A DNA stretch of 64,000 nt, taken from assembly GCF_019492055.1 (NCBI RefSeq), contig NZ_JAICBX010000002.1:1302001-1366000 (forward strand), in the 5' to 3' direction. This document shows positions 46,655 to 56,056 of the stretch, piece after piece (the first letter of the stretch is position 1; every line of letters begins with the position of its first letter). The stretch is from Flavimaribacter sediminis. GTDB lineage: Bacteria; Pseudomonadota; Alphaproteobacteria; Rhizobiales; Rhizobiaceae. The notes below the pieces were generated by a model. That model saw only the letters and a program-made list of their open reading frames with translations. It searched no databases and had not been told where the DNA came from. Position numbers and translations under genes: made by a program.

Positions 46655-48058
46655 ATGAAGAATCCAACCGAACTGGGTGTTCACGAGGCTGTCGACGCGA
46701 TGCGCTCGGGCGCGCTGTCGAGCCGGACGCTCGTTGATGCGCTCATTGAACGTAGCGAACGTCATTCCGATCTCGGCGCGTTCACCGCGGTTGACTGGGA
46801 CCGTTTGCGCGACGACGCCGACCAAGCCGACGCGAAGGCTCAGAAGGAGACGCCGCTCCATGGCGTTCCACTCGTGATCAAGGCCAATATCAATACGGCG
46901 AAACTCACCACGTGCGCAGGCACGGGCTCTCTGAAAGATCATGTCGCCAAGGCTGATGCGTCGGCTGTGGCGCAGCTCTTCGACGCCGGAGCTCTGCTCG
47001 GCGCGAAGGGCAACATGCATGAGTTGGCGTTTGGCGTCACGAGCAACAACGCCGTGACGGGCGCAGCCCGCAATCCTTATGATCAACGGATGAGCCCGGG
47101 CGGATCCAGTGGCGGCGTTGCGGCGGCGGTCGCCGCCGATCTGATGCCGGCAGGCGTAGGAACCGACACTGGCGCCTCGGTACGCCTACCAGCGGCGTTG
47201 TGCGGCGTGGTCGGATTCCGACCGACGGTCGGTCGCTACAGCAATGACGGCGTTGTGCCGATTTCCCATACCCGCGATACGGTCGGCCCGATCGCCAAAT
47301 CCGTCGCCGATGCTCGTCTGCTCGATGTGGAGATGAGCGGAGACAGCAGCAAACCTGCAAATCTCCGGCTCTCTGATTTGCGGATCGGCGTGCCCAGGAT
47401 CACCTTCTACCAGGATCTGGAAGCTGACGTCGACGCGGCCGCCCAAGCCTTTATAAAGGCCCTGGAGGACGCCGGGGTCACGCTTGTCGAAGCCGATATC
47501 CCGGAGCTTATGGAAACGGATGAAGCCGTCAGTTTCCCGGTGGTGCTCTACGAATTCATGCAGGATCTTCCGGCCTACCTGAAAGAAAACGGTCTGGATC
47601 TTACCATGGAACAGATATGCGCCGAGGCGGGCAGCCCTGACGTGAAGGGCTTGATCGCGTCGCTGCTCGGCGAGGGCGCGATGCCGGAAGATGCGTATCG
47701 CAACGCCATTGACGTCGCGCGCCCCAAACTTCGAAAACTGTATGCCGACCATTTCGCAGAACACCAGCTTGATGCAGTGTTGTTTCCGACGGCTCCCTTG
47801 ACGGCGCGTCCGATCGGAGAGGACGAAACCGTGGAGCTAAACGGCGCGCGCGTTCCGACTTTCGCGACATTCATCCGCAATACCGACCCGGGAAGCAATG
47901 CGGCTATTCCCGGCATCAGCATTCCTGTCGCTCTTTCCTCCACCGGCTTGCCAATCGGCATGGAACTGGATGGACCGGAAAACTCCGACAGCCACCTGCT
48001 TGCCGTCGCAGAGATGCTCGAAGACATCGCGGCGTTTTCATCCAAACCGAATTTATGA
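46655..48058 (+). CDS. Amidase (amidase-signature family)
   Basis: The 467-aa protein is an amidase-signature serine hydrolase: catalytic Lys in HGVPLVIKANINTAKL, the Gly/Ser signature SPGGSSGGVAAAVAADLM with the cis-Ser, and the nucleophile Ser in GTDTGASVRLPAALCG. Substrate might be an aryl or short amide such as indoleacetamide; not determinable. I chose ATG 46655 with GGGAGA upstream over an in-frame start at 46571. The downstream ABC transporter would import its substrate or a related amide, forming an uptake-hydrolysis unit. Confidence 0.9.
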   Translation: MKNPTELGVHEAVDAMRSGALSSRTLVDALIERSERHSDLGAFTAVDWDRLRDDADQADAKAQKETPLHGVPLVIKANINTAKLTTCAGTGSLKDHVAKADASAVAQLFDAGALLGAKGNMHELAFGVTSNNAVTGAARNPYDQRMSPGGSSGGVAAAVAADLMPAGVGTDTGASVRLPAALCGVVGFRPTVGRYSNDGVVPISHTRDTVGPIAKSVADARLLDVEMSGDSSKPANLRLSDLRIGVPRITFYQDLEADVDAAAQAFIKALEDAGVTLVEADIPELMETDEAVSFPVVLYEFMQDLPAYLKENGLDLTMEQICAEAGSPDVKGLIASLLGEGAMPEDAYRNAIDVARPKLRKLYADHFAEHQLDAVLFPTAPLTARPIGEDETVELNGARVPTFATFIRNTDPGSNAAIPGISIPVALSSTGLPIGMELDGPENSDSHLLAVAEMLEDIAAFSSKPNL

Positions 48059-48078
48059 CAAGAACCGGGAGAAATCCG

Positions 48079-49245
48079 ATGAATAGACGGACGCTTCTTA
48101 AATCATCCACCGCAGCGGCGCTGCTTGCAATGACGCTCGCCGGCCCGGTCACGTCGGCCTTCGCGGCCGACGATCCGGTCAAGGTCGGCATCCTCATTCC
48201 ACAATCCGGGCCTGGCGGACTATTCGGTCCGTCGAGCAAGAACAGCGCCGAACTTGCAGTCGAGGAAATCAACGCCGGCGGCGGCATTCTGGGCCGGATG
48301 GTCGAACCGTTCTACGCCGATGTCGGCGGACCGCCCTCCGATGCGATCCAGGCGGCGCTCAAGCTTTGGAAAGGCGAGAAGGTCGACGCCTTCATCGGCA
48401 TGCATGACAGCGCCGTGCGCGGGGCGCTGGACAATCTCTTCAAGGGACAGGTCCCCTATATCTATACGCCGGTTTATGAAGGCGGTGAATGCGCAGACGG
48501 AGTCTATGTTCTCGGTGAAACGCCTGCGCAGCAGCTTGAACCGGTTATACCGTGGATGGCCGAGAACAAGGGCGCATCGAAATGGTACCTGATCGGCAAC
48601 GACTACAATTGGCCGCGCGACACCAATGCGGCGGCCAAGACCTATATCGAGGCTTCGGGCGGAACCGTGGTCGGTGAGGAATATCTCCCCTTTACCGCTG
48701 ACAACTTCGATTCCAACCTCGCCAAGATCAAGGACAGCGGCGCTGACGCCGTTCTGGTGACGCTGGTCGGCGGCGCTTCGGTCGGCTTCAACCGGGCGTT
48801 CGCAAGCTTCGGCCTTTCCGATGATGTGACGCGTCTCGGCACACTGATCGAGGAAAATACACTGGCGGGCATCGGCGCGGAAAACTCGAAGAACCTCTTT
48901 TCCTCCGCCGGGTACTTCGCGAATATAGATACAGAGCCGGCAAAGAAGTTTGCAGAAGCCTACAAGGCGAAGTTTGGCGATGACGCGCCAGTGCTGAATT
49001 CACTCGGCGAATCCGTCTATGACGGACTTCTGCTTTTGAAGGCGATCGCCGACAAGGCTGGCTCGCTCGACGTCGCGGCCATGGAGAAGGCCGCCGAGGG
49101 TGTAAGCTACAGCGGACCGCGCGGCGAAGCGACGCTCGAGCAGCGGCACACGACCAAGGACATCTACCTCGCAGAGGCCAACGGCGCGGATTTTACCGTC
49201 GTCGAGACCTTCAGCAATGTCGGCGCAGGCGACAACTGCCAGTGA
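48079..49245 (+). CDS. ABC transporter substrate-binding protein (amide/branched-chain amino acid type)
   Basis: The 388-aa protein is a periplasmic binding protein of the Peripla_BP_5/6 class, related to AmiC, UrtA and LivJ. The signal peptide starts MNRRTLLKSSTAAALLAMTL, a possible Tat-like leader with RR. The mature domain starts DPVKVGILIPQSGPGGLFG, then SAELAVEEINAGGGILGR. ATG 48079 is preceded by GGGAGA, shortly after the amidase stop. The ligand is probably an amide or urea-like compound by context, unproven. Confidence 0.9.
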   Translation: MNRRTLLKSSTAAALLAMTLAGPVTSAFAADDPVKVGILIPQSGPGGLFGPSSKNSAELAVEEINAGGGILGRMVEPFYADVGGPPSDAIQAALKLWKGEKVDAFIGMHDSAVRGALDNLFKGQVPYIYTPVYEGGECADGVYVLGETPAQQLEPVIPWMAENKGASKWYLIGNDYNWPRDTNAAAKTYIEASGGTVVGEEYLPFTADNFDSNLAKIKDSGADAVLVTLVGGASVGFNRAFASFGLSDDVTRLGTLIEENTLAGIGAENSKNLFSSAGYFANIDTEPAKKFAEAYKAKFGDDAPVLNSLGESVYDGLLLLKAIADKAGSLDVAAMEKAAEGVSYSGPRGEATLEQRHTTKDIYLAEANGADFTVVETFSNVGAGDNCQ

Positions 49246-49252
49246 GGGCAGG

Positions 49253-50104
49253 ATGGAACTCGTCGCGCTACAGGGGCTGAATTTCGTCTATATCTCGCTG
49301 ACCCTGGCGCTCGTCGCGCTGGGGTTGGCCGTTGTCTTCGGTCTGCTCGGCGTCATGAACATGGCGCATGGCGAATTCGTTATGCTCGGCGCCTACAGCG
49401 TTCTTGTTGTTCAGAACGCCGGACTGCCCTTGCTCGCCGCCCTGCCGCTCGCGCTCGCTGTTTGCGCAGCCGTCGGCTGGCTTCTGGAATATTTCGTGAT
49501 TCGCCACCTGTACAGGCGACCTTTCGACACGCTGCTCGCCACCTGGGGGCTGGCCATTCTCATGCGTGAAATTGTCGAGGCTGTCTTTGGGCGTGACTAC
49601 AAGAGCGTCAATCAGAGCTTGCCAGGCACGGTGGAGGTCTTCGGCGCCGTCTATCCGGCCTATCGCGTTGTTCTTATGGCGCTGATGGTCGCTTTCTTCG
49701 CCGGACTTTTCCTGTGGTATCGGCGCAGCAACACCGGCGCGCGCATCAAGGCGATGGTCTCGAACCCGGCGCTGGCCACGGCCGTTGGCGTCAATACGGC
49801 GGTCCTTGCCCGCGGCGCTTTCATTTTCGGCGTATGCATGGCGGGCCTCGCCGGCGTCGCACTCGCTCCTCTCGTACGGGTCGAACCCTATATGGGAATT
49901 GACTACCTGCTGTCCTCTTTCTTCATCCTCGTGGTGGGCGGGCTGGGTTCGCTCGTCGGGCTGCTGGTCGGATCGACGGTCATTGGCGGGTCCGACGCCA
50001 TCGTTTCGGCGATCACAAGCAAGACTGGCGGCTATATGACCGTCCTCGTCATCTCGATTCTTTTTCTCTGGCTGAGACCGAATGGCATCGTCGCGCGCGA
50101 TTAA
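49253..50104 (+). CDS. LivH-type permease of the amide ABC transporter
   Basis: This 283-aa permease has about eight hydrophobic helices and the family motif FGLLGVMNMAHGEFVMLGAY plus VGGLGSLVGLLVGSTVIGG near the C-terminus, as in LivH and UrtB. It forms the transmembrane channel with the following LivM-like part. The ATG at 49253 has GGGCAGG upstream and follows the substrate-binding protein gene. The end overlaps the start of the next gene by 23 bp. Confidence 0.92.
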   Translation: MELVALQGLNFVYISLTLALVALGLAVVFGLLGVMNMAHGEFVMLGAYSVLVVQNAGLPLLAALPLALAVCAAVGWLLEYFVIRHLYRRPFDTLLATWGLAILMREIVEAVFGRDYKSVNQSLPGTVEVFGAVYPAYRVVLMALMVAFFAGLFLWYRRSNTGARIKAMVSNPALATAVGVNTAVLARGAFIFGVCMAGLAGVALAPLVRVEPYMGIDYLLSSFFILVVGGLGSLVGLLVGSTVIGGSDAIVSAITSKTGGYMTVLVISILFLWLRPNGIVARD

Positions 50105-51821
50105 CGTCCTCTTCCTGATCGGGCTGCTTCTCGTTCCCTTCATGTGGGACAGTTTCGTCGCCTATCAGCTCGGCCTTTTCCTGCTTTATGGCATGGTCGG
50201 CCAGGGCATCGGGCTGTGCTGGGGCAGGGCCGGCTTTCTGCCGCTTGGACAGGCGTTGTTCTTCGGCGTCGGCGCCTATGTTTTCGGATTCGCCCTGAAG
50301 CTGGAGGCGGGCCCCCTCATTCTGGTCGCTGGTCTTCTCGCCGCCATCCTATTGCCGGCGTTGATCGCCTTTGTGGTCGGCTTCCTCGTCTTCATCCGGC
50401 AGATCGGATCGGGTCCCTATTTCTCGTTGATCACGCTGGCGCTGACCATGCTGGGATTTCAGCTCGCCAATTCGATGGACTGGCTGACCGGCGGTTTCAA
50501 CGGCATGACCGGCATACCGGCGCTTCCGGGAACCGATACCTACGAGACGCTCTACTATGTCATCTGGGCGGCGTTGGTTCTCGTTTCCGGTGTGCTCGCC
50601 TATGTGGGGACCGCCCCGTTCGGGCAATTGCTGGGCGCAACAGCGCAAAACGAGGAAAGACTGCAATATTTCGGCGTCAACACCGCGCTCCTGAAGGCGA
50701 TCGCCTTCGCGATCAGCGCCGCGGTGGCCGGGCTCGCCGGAGCGCTCTTTGCGCCGCATCAGGGGATCGTGACGCCGCAGTCCGTCGGCTTCCTGCTGTC
50801 TGCCGAAATCGTCGTATGGACAGCGGTTGGCGGGCGCGCAAGTCTCATGGGGCCGGTGCTCGGCGCTATCCTGATCGGTTTCATGGCGTCGGAACTGCGC
50901 GACAGCTTCCAATACTGGGAGGTGCTGATCGCGCTGGTCTTCGTCGTCGTGGTGATCCGTTTTCCGGGCGGGCTCTGGAGCCTCGTTGAAGGTCTGGCGC
51001 GCCGTTTGCCGTCAATCGGCGCGAAGGGAGCGCGCAAGCGGGATCTCGAGACAGACAAATCCCGGGCCGATGGATCGGTCCGGCTCGCATTCGAGGATGT
51101 CGAACTCGTTCTCGGTCCCGTGCGTATTCTCGACAAGCTCTCTTTCCGCATTGATACGCCGGGCGTTCACAGCATCATAGGGCCGAACGGCGCCGGAAAG
51201 ACTTCCGCCTTCAACGTATTGACCGGGCGCCTGAAGCCGACCGCGGGGCGCATCGAGTACAATGGCGCAACGGTCGGCGGATTGTCGCGCCACCGGATCG
51301 CACGCAAGGGCATTGCTCGAAAGCTCCAGATCCCGTCGGTGTTTCCGGATCTCAGCGTCGACCGCAACCTGGATATCGCGCTTTGGGCAGGCAATCTCAC
51401 GCTCTCGCAAATGTTCACTCTTCGCCCGTTTCGTTGGTCAACGCCGCTTCTCAACGAGATGTACGACATCTTCCCGTTCCTGGAAGACGGTCGCCAGCCG
51501 GCGGGTTCGCTGTCGCTCGGGCAAAGGCAGATGCTCGATTTCGCAATGACCTGCCTCACCCAGTCGCCACTCTTGCTGCTGGACGAACCCTGCGCCGGGC
51601 TATCTTCGTCTGAAACGGGCGAGATGATCGACGCCATAGAACGCATCGTCGCGACCACCGGATCAACGGCGATCATCATTGAACACGACATGCAGGTGGT
51701 CGAACGCCTGTCGAACCACGTCCTCGTGCTGAACCAGGGCGCCTTGCTGGCAAACGGCGCGATGGAGGAGATTCGTTCCAATCCTGCCGTGCAGGCGGTT
51801 TATGGCGGAGGCAGCAAATGA
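50082..51821 (+). CDS. LivM-LivG fusion: permease with attached ATPase
   Basis: This 579-aa protein fuses a LivM-type permease (residues ~1-310, about nine hydrophobic helices) to a LivG-type ATPase. The ATPase has Walker A in SIIGPNGAGKTSAFNVLTG, signature SLGQRQMLDFAM and Walker B LLLLDEPCAGLSSSE, then IIIEHDMQVV. The two parts are joined by a linker around residues 310-340. Fusions of this kind occur in some amide/urea transporter operons. The separate LivF-like ATPase follows with an ATGA overlap, so the complex would have two different ATPase subunits. Confidence 0.93.
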   Translation: MASSRAINVLFLIGLLLVPFMWDSFVAYQLGLFLLYGMVGQGIGLCWGRAGFLPLGQALFFGVGAYVFGFALKLEAGPLILVAGLLAAILLPALIAFVVGFLVFIRQIGSGPYFSLITLALTMLGFQLANSMDWLTGGFNGMTGIPALPGTDTYETLYYVIWAALVLVSGVLAYVGTAPFGQLLGATAQNEERLQYFGVNTALLKAIAFAISAAVAGLAGALFAPHQGIVTPQSVGFLLSAEIVVWTAVGGRASLMGPVLGAILIGFMASELRDSFQYWEVLIALVFVVVVIRFPGGLWSLVEGLARRLPSIGAKGARKRDLETDKSRADGSVRLAFEDVELVLGPVRILDKLSFRIDTPGVHSIIGPNGAGKTSAFNVLTGRLKPTAGRIEYNGATVGGLSRHRIARKGIARKLQIPSVFPDLSVDRNLDIALWAGNLTLSQMFTLRPFRWSTPLLNEMYDIFPFLEDGRQPAGSLSLGQRQMLDFAMTCLTQSPLLLLDEPCAGLSSSETGEMIDAIERIVATTGSTAIIIEHDMQVVERLSNHVLVLNQGALLANGAMEEIRSNPAVQAVYGGGSK

Positions 51822-52516
51822 GCAAGCCGCATTCACTTGCAATCAGCAAGCTTTCTGGCGGCTACGGTGACGTAACCGTCATCCGCGACGTCTCGCTGAC
51901 GGTGGAACCCGGCAAGATCGTCTTCGTCACCGGTCGCAACGGCGTTGGCAAGACGACGTTGATAAAGCTGATTGCCGGCCAGCTTGCAGCCCAGTCCGGC
52001 AACATCCTCTTCGGCGAACGCGATATGCGCGCGGAACCACCGCATGCGCGTCGTGCGATCGGCATTGGCTACGCCCCGCAGGAATCCGTCGTCTTCGACG
52101 ATCTTTCCGTGCGCGAGAATCTGACGCTGCAGTATCGGGATCGTGACCTTGCGCGTTACGAGGCGCTGTTTGCTTCTTTCCCGCGGTTGCGGGAACGCCG
52201 CGCCCAACGGGCCGGGACCCTCTCCGGCGGCGAGAAGAAGATCCTTTCTTTTTGCCGCGCCGTCGCGGAGGACACCCAGCTTGTCATGCTTGACGAGCCG
52301 ACCGAGGGCGTTCAGCCGGAAAATATAGAGCGGATGGCGACGCATGTCGCAACCGAGGCCGGCAAGGGGCGAGGCTTCCTGATTGTCGAACAGAATCTCG
52401 GATTTGCGGAGCGCCTTGCCGATCACGCCCATGTTCTCGATCACGGCGCGTGCATATTCGAGACGCCCGGAGGCGCAGACTTGAGAGCGCGGCTTGCTGA
52501 AAGACTGGCTCTGTAG
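51818..52516 (+). CDS. LivF-type ATPase of the amide ABC transporter
   Basis: The 232-aa ATPase has Walker A VTGRNGVGKTTLIKLIAGQL, signature LSGGEKKILSFCRAVAEDTQ and Walker B QLVMLDEPTEGVQPENIERM, plus the H-loop region LIVEQNLGFAERL. It overlaps the fusion gene by ATGA and ends the operon. It pairs with the ATPase half of the LivM-LivG fusion. It converges on the SDR gene, with 14 bp between stops. Confidence 0.93.
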   Translation: MSKPHSLAISKLSGGYGDVTVIRDVSLTVEPGKIVFVTGRNGVGKTTLIKLIAGQLAAQSGNILFGERDMRAEPPHARRAIGIGYAPQESVVFDDLSVRENLTLQYRDRDLARYEALFASFPRLRERRAQRAGTLSGGEKKILSFCRAVAEDTQLVMLDEPTEGVQPENIERMATHVATEAGKGRGFLIVEQNLGFAERLADHAHVLDHGACIFETPGGADLRARLAERLAL

Positions 52517-52530
52517 AGCGAGCGCCGTCA

Positions 52531-53298
52531 TCAGGCGATCGTCACGCCTCCGTCAGCGACGATGACCTGTCCGGTAATGAAACTGGACGCCGGTGAGGCC
52601 AGAAATGCGGCGATCGGACCGATTTCCTCAGGCATGCCGATGCGCCGCAGCGGCGTCGTCTGCGTACGGCGCGCAAGGCTCTTCTCGTCCTCCCAAAGCT
52701 TGCGGGCGAAATCGGTCTTGACCAGACCCGGAGCAATACAGTTCACCCTGATATTGTCCGGGCCGTGCTCGACGGCGAGATTCCTTGCAAGTGAAAAGTC
52801 AGCGGCCTTCGAGATGCCGTAGGCGCCAAGGACTTCGGTGCCGCGCAGTCCGGCTATCGACGAGATGATTACGATGGCCCCGCCGCCTTTTTCCTTCATG
52901 CCGGGCGCAACACGGTTGCAGAGCCAGAGATTGCTCTTGATATTCGAACTCATGATCTTGTCGAACGCCTCGTCCTCGATACCCTCCAGCGGCCCGAAAT
53001 AGGGATTGACCGCGGCGTTGCAGACGAGGATATCCGGTGTTCCGAGTTCACGGGTCGTGACGGAAATCAGTTCTTCAACGTCCTGCTTGCGGGAAATATT
53101 GCAGGGCTGCGCGATGGCCGTTCCGCCACTGCCTGTGATCTTGTCAGCGACTTCCCGGCACGGCTCCGCATTGCGACTGGAAATCACGACTTTCGCGCCG
53201 AGATCCGCCATCGTCTCTGCGATTGCCCGGCCGATCCCGCGGCTGGATCCGGTTATGACGGCGACCATGCCGTCCAGTTGAAATCTTCCGGCGGACAT
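52531..53298 (-). CDS. Short-chain dehydrogenase/reductase
   Basis: The 255-aa SDR has the cofactor motif VAVITGSSRGIGRAIAETMA, NAAVNPYFGPLE (NNAG-like), the Ser active-site strand VIISSIAGLRGTEVLGAYGI and the YxxxK pair in YGISKAA. VVISSRN favours NADP binding in part. Substrate unknown; its neighbour, an acyl-CoA ligase 16 bp upstream on the same strand, suggests action on an acyl-CoA-derived or alcohol compound. The ATG has GAGGAGAT upstream. Confidence 0.9.
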   Translation of the reverse strand: MSAGRFQLDGMVAVITGSSRGIGRAIAETMADLGAKVVISSRNAEPCREVADKITGSGGTAIAQPCNISRKQDVEELISVTTRELGTPDILVCNAAVNPYFGPLEGIEDEAFDKIMSSNIKSNLWLCNRVAPGMKEKGGGAIVIISSIAGLRGTEVLGAYGISKAADFSLARNLAVEHGPDNIRVNCIAPGLVKTDFARKLWEDEKSLARRTQTTPLRRIGMPEEIGPIAAFLASPASSFITGQVIVADGGVTIA

Positions 53299-53314
53299 GA
53301 TGAATCTCCTCGAA

Positions 53315-55003
53315 TTAAGCCTTCAGAGCCAAGTCTTTCGCGGCCCCGGCCGCCCGTGAAAGCTCTTCTTGCCGAAGTTCCTTCCTGGACAATTTGCCGA
53401 CCGGGGTTTTCGGCAACGCATCCCTTATTTCGAGCATACCCGGCATTTCGTGACGGCCGAGCTTGTCGGACAGAAAAGATTGCAATTCTTCTAGTGTGAG
53501 CGTATCGGCGCCGGCTTTCAGTGTAACGAAGGCCTTTGCGACTTCGCCCCGATAGCTGTCTGGCGCACCGATCACGATGCATTCAGCCACCGCCGGATGT
53601 TCGTATATCGCCTGTTCGATCATCTGGGGGTAGACGTTGAAGCCGCCGGAAATGATCATGTCCTTCTTTCGGTCGACGATATAGAAAAAACCGTCCTCGG
53701 CCATGTATCCGACGTCTCCGGTAAGAAAGAAACCGTCGGCAAAGGACGAGGCCGTTTCCTGAGGTCTGTTCCAGTAGCCGCGCGTCACGTTTTTTCCCTT
53801 GATCCGCAATTCGCCAATTTCGCCCGGCGACAAGATCCTGTGAGGATCCTCCAGCGAGACGATCTGAAGTTCAATACCAGGCAAGGGTATGCCGATGGAG
53901 CCGTGCCTGGTTTCTCCGAAAGGCAGCAGATTGGTGCCAGACGGAGAGGTTTCGGTCATTCCCCAACCGCCGGCCAGACGTTGGCCCGTCAGCTTCTCAA
54001 AGCGCTGGCCAACCTCGATCGGCAGCGGCGCTCCGCCAGACGCACAGCGTTGCAGCGAAGAAATGTCGCGGTTCATAAGGTCGGGATGATTTACAATGGC
54101 GATCCACATGGTTGGAACGCCCGGAAAGCTGGTGATCTTTCGCCGTTCGATATCCTCAAGCACTTTTCCGGCGTCGAACCGCATATGCAAAACGAGTTCG
54201 CATTGGCGTTTGACGGAAAGCAGCATCACCGCCGAAAGCGCATAAATATGGAAAAGCGGCAGCACGCAAAGCACGATTTCGGTTTCATCCGGACGGCCGT
54301 AAAGGCCCGAATACCAGGCGTCGTACTGGCTGACGGCGGCGCTGAGATTCGCGTGGGTGAGGATGGCGCCTTTCGGCAAACCGGTTGTGCCGCCAGTATA
54401 TTGCAGCAAGGCGATGTCGTCGGGACCGACCGCCGGCCATTCCGGCGGAACGGGCGCGCTGCAGAACTCGTCAAAACGGATCACGCCGTCGCGTTCGATG
54501 ATTGCGTCGCGTGCGGGGCCTGGATCGCCAAAAGCTGCATCGTCGCCCACAATCACGGTTCCAGCCAGACCGTCTTCCATCAGCTTGACCGCATTTTCGA
54601 ACATCCCTCCAACGTTGGTCGTCACGATCGTTTGTGCGCCGGAGTCTGTCATTTTGTGAGCGAGTTCGCGACGGGCGTCGAGCGGCGACAGGTGGACGAC
54701 CCGGGCCCCGGCTCTCAGAATTCCGAAAAAGGCGATCAGATGGTAAGGAGAGTTGGGCATGTAGAGAGCGATGCAGCGATCGCCGCCATACCCTTTCGCC
54801 AGTAGAGATGCGGCGAGTTTCTCTGCCTGCGCCTGCAATTCCTTGTAGGATATTGTCCAGTCACGAAAATGAACGACCGTGCGATCGCCGTCCGCCGCGG
54901 CGGCGGCTTCGAGAAGTTGTGGCACGGTGCTTGCCGGAATTGGACAATCCCAACGCAAACCTGGCGGATAGAATTGCTCCCAGGGATAAGGCCGAGAATT
55001 CAT
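53315..55003 (-). CDS. Long-chain/dicarboxylate acyl-CoA ligase
   Basis: The 562-aa ANL-family ligase has the P-loop LLQYTGGTTGLPKGAILTH, the TGDVGYMAEDGFFYIVDRKK hinge region, ISGGFNVYPQMIEQAIYEHP and the C-terminal catalytic lysine near PVGKLSRKELRQ. It resembles long-chain fatty-acid and pimeloyl/dicarboxylate-CoA ligases. I chose ATG 55003 with GGGAGGAG upstream; the frame is open to 55255 but without family conservation. It is co-directional with the SDR gene, 16 bp apart, so the two form an operon with its promoter in the 453-bp region upstream. Confidence 0.92.
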   Translation of the reverse strand: MNSRPYPWEQFYPPGLRWDCPIPASTVPQLLEAAAAADGDRTVVHFRDWTISYKELQAQAEKLAASLLAKGYGGDRCIALYMPNSPYHLIAFFGILRAGARVVHLSPLDARRELAHKMTDSGAQTIVTTNVGGMFENAVKLMEDGLAGTVIVGDDAAFGDPGPARDAIIERDGVIRFDEFCSAPVPPEWPAVGPDDIALLQYTGGTTGLPKGAILTHANLSAAVSQYDAWYSGLYGRPDETEIVLCVLPLFHIYALSAVMLLSVKRQCELVLHMRFDAGKVLEDIERRKITSFPGVPTMWIAIVNHPDLMNRDISSLQRCASGGAPLPIEVGQRFEKLTGQRLAGGWGMTETSPSGTNLLPFGETRHGSIGIPLPGIELQIVSLEDPHRILSPGEIGELRIKGKNVTRGYWNRPQETASSFADGFFLTGDVGYMAEDGFFYIVDRKKDMIISGGFNVYPQMIEQAIYEHPAVAECIVIGAPDSYRGEVAKAFVTLKAGADTLTLEELQSFLSDKLGRHEMPGMLEIRDALPKTPVGKLSRKELRQEELSRAAGAAKDLALKA

Positions 55004-55456
55004 GTGTCGCAACTCCTCCCAGATAGGCGTATTCGGTCGGGAGGGATGGCGCAGCCACAACCCGCGGCGACGCCGAATACGATGCCAGGAAGCCCGGCGA
55101 GACAGACAGGCTTCATCAGCCAGATCCCTCCGCCGCAACAAGCGAGATAAGCCGCTCCAGCCATCGACGCATGTCATGCGGATCAGGGTGGCGACCAGCG
55201 TCGCATCCGCCAGAATTCCTGGTTTTTGCCGGCACGGCTCCTCCCGGTTTCGCAAGGCGAAACACTCTTCGCGTCGGTATGATCATTGGTATGTCGGCCC
55301 CTGAGGATTGTCAACTCGGGGCGACGGACCTCCCGCGGCCGGTCTGACCGGCAGGCTTGAAAGCCGCCGACGGACCGGATTCGACGCTGCTGTTCGCAGG
55401 TCCGGTGGAAAGAAGGTATAATAAAATCCGGTTTCAGACTTCGATGAGGTAACGCC
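55004..55456. other. Noncoding region before the muramidase gene
   Basis: A divergent promoter region for the acyl-CoA ligase and the GH108 gene. Several open frames overlap here but none shows a ribosome binding site together with a family match. I see no RNA gene or repeat. Confidence 0.5.
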
Positions 55457-56056
55457 ATGTTCTCATATGCGCAGGCGCTGAAATTCGTGCTTAGATGGGA
55501 GGGGGGGTTTGTCGACGATCCGGACGATCGAGGCGGCCGCACAAACAAGGGCGTCACCCAGGCCACCTACGACGCATGGCGCAGCGGCAGGTCGCTCTCT
55601 TCAAAGGACGTGCTGTACATCACGGACGGCGAAGTGGCGGACATTTATCAGTCCATGTACTGGAAAGGCGCCCGATGCGACCGGTTGCGGGACAAGATGG
55701 CGTTCTGCCAATTCGATACGGCCGTCAATATGGGCCCCAGACGCGCTGTACGGATCCTCCAGCGGGCGACAGAATGCGAGGAAGACGGAGTCTTCGGAGC
55801 GGCGACGCAGGCGGCGTGCGACGGATGCGATATCGACTCTGCGCTGCTTGCCTACACCGAGATACGCGCCACCTACTACCACATGTTCGCAATGAAGCCA
55901 GGTCAGGGGAAGTTTCTAAAGGGATGGATGAACCGGTTGAATTCGCTTAGAAAAGCGCTCGGATTTCCGGCGACGGAAACGATGAGCGGCGAAGTGTCCG
56001 AAACCACGGCGCGTATTCCGGATCTTGCCGAAGGCGAGGCCCTGGACGAGAATTGA
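55457..56056 (+). CDS. GH108 (DUF847) muramidase-like protein
   Basis: The 199-aa protein is a GH108/DUF847 lysozyme-like enzyme with the catalytic Glu in RWEGGFVDDPDDRGGRTNKG and a C-terminal peptidoglycan-binding-3-like domain (QFDTAVNMGPRRAVRILQRA, DGVFGAATQAA). It lacks a signal peptide, like endolysins and GH108 proteins generally. Homologues are common in phages but also in stand-alone chromosomal copies in Rhizobiales, and no phage genes are nearby. A GAGGTAA ribosome binding site precedes ATG 55457. Confidence 0.88.
   Translation: MFSYAQALKFVLRWEGGFVDDPDDRGGRTNKGVTQATYDAWRSGRSLSSKDVLYITDGEVADIYQSMYWKGARCDRLRDKMAFCQFDTAVNMGPRRAVRILQRATECEEDGVFGAATQAACDGCDIDSALLAYTEIRATYYHMFAMKPGQGKFLKGWMNRLNSLRKALGFPATETMSGEVSETTARIPDLAEGEALDEN

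Noticed and set aside
53315-55255. 646-aa version of the acyl-CoA ligase
   Set aside because: Residues before Met 85 are low-complexity Arg-rich and not family-like; ATG 55003 has GGGAGGAG.
55183-55566. 127-aa minus-strand open frame overlapping the GH108 start
   Set aside because: It overlaps a well-supported gene and its promoter and shows no family features.
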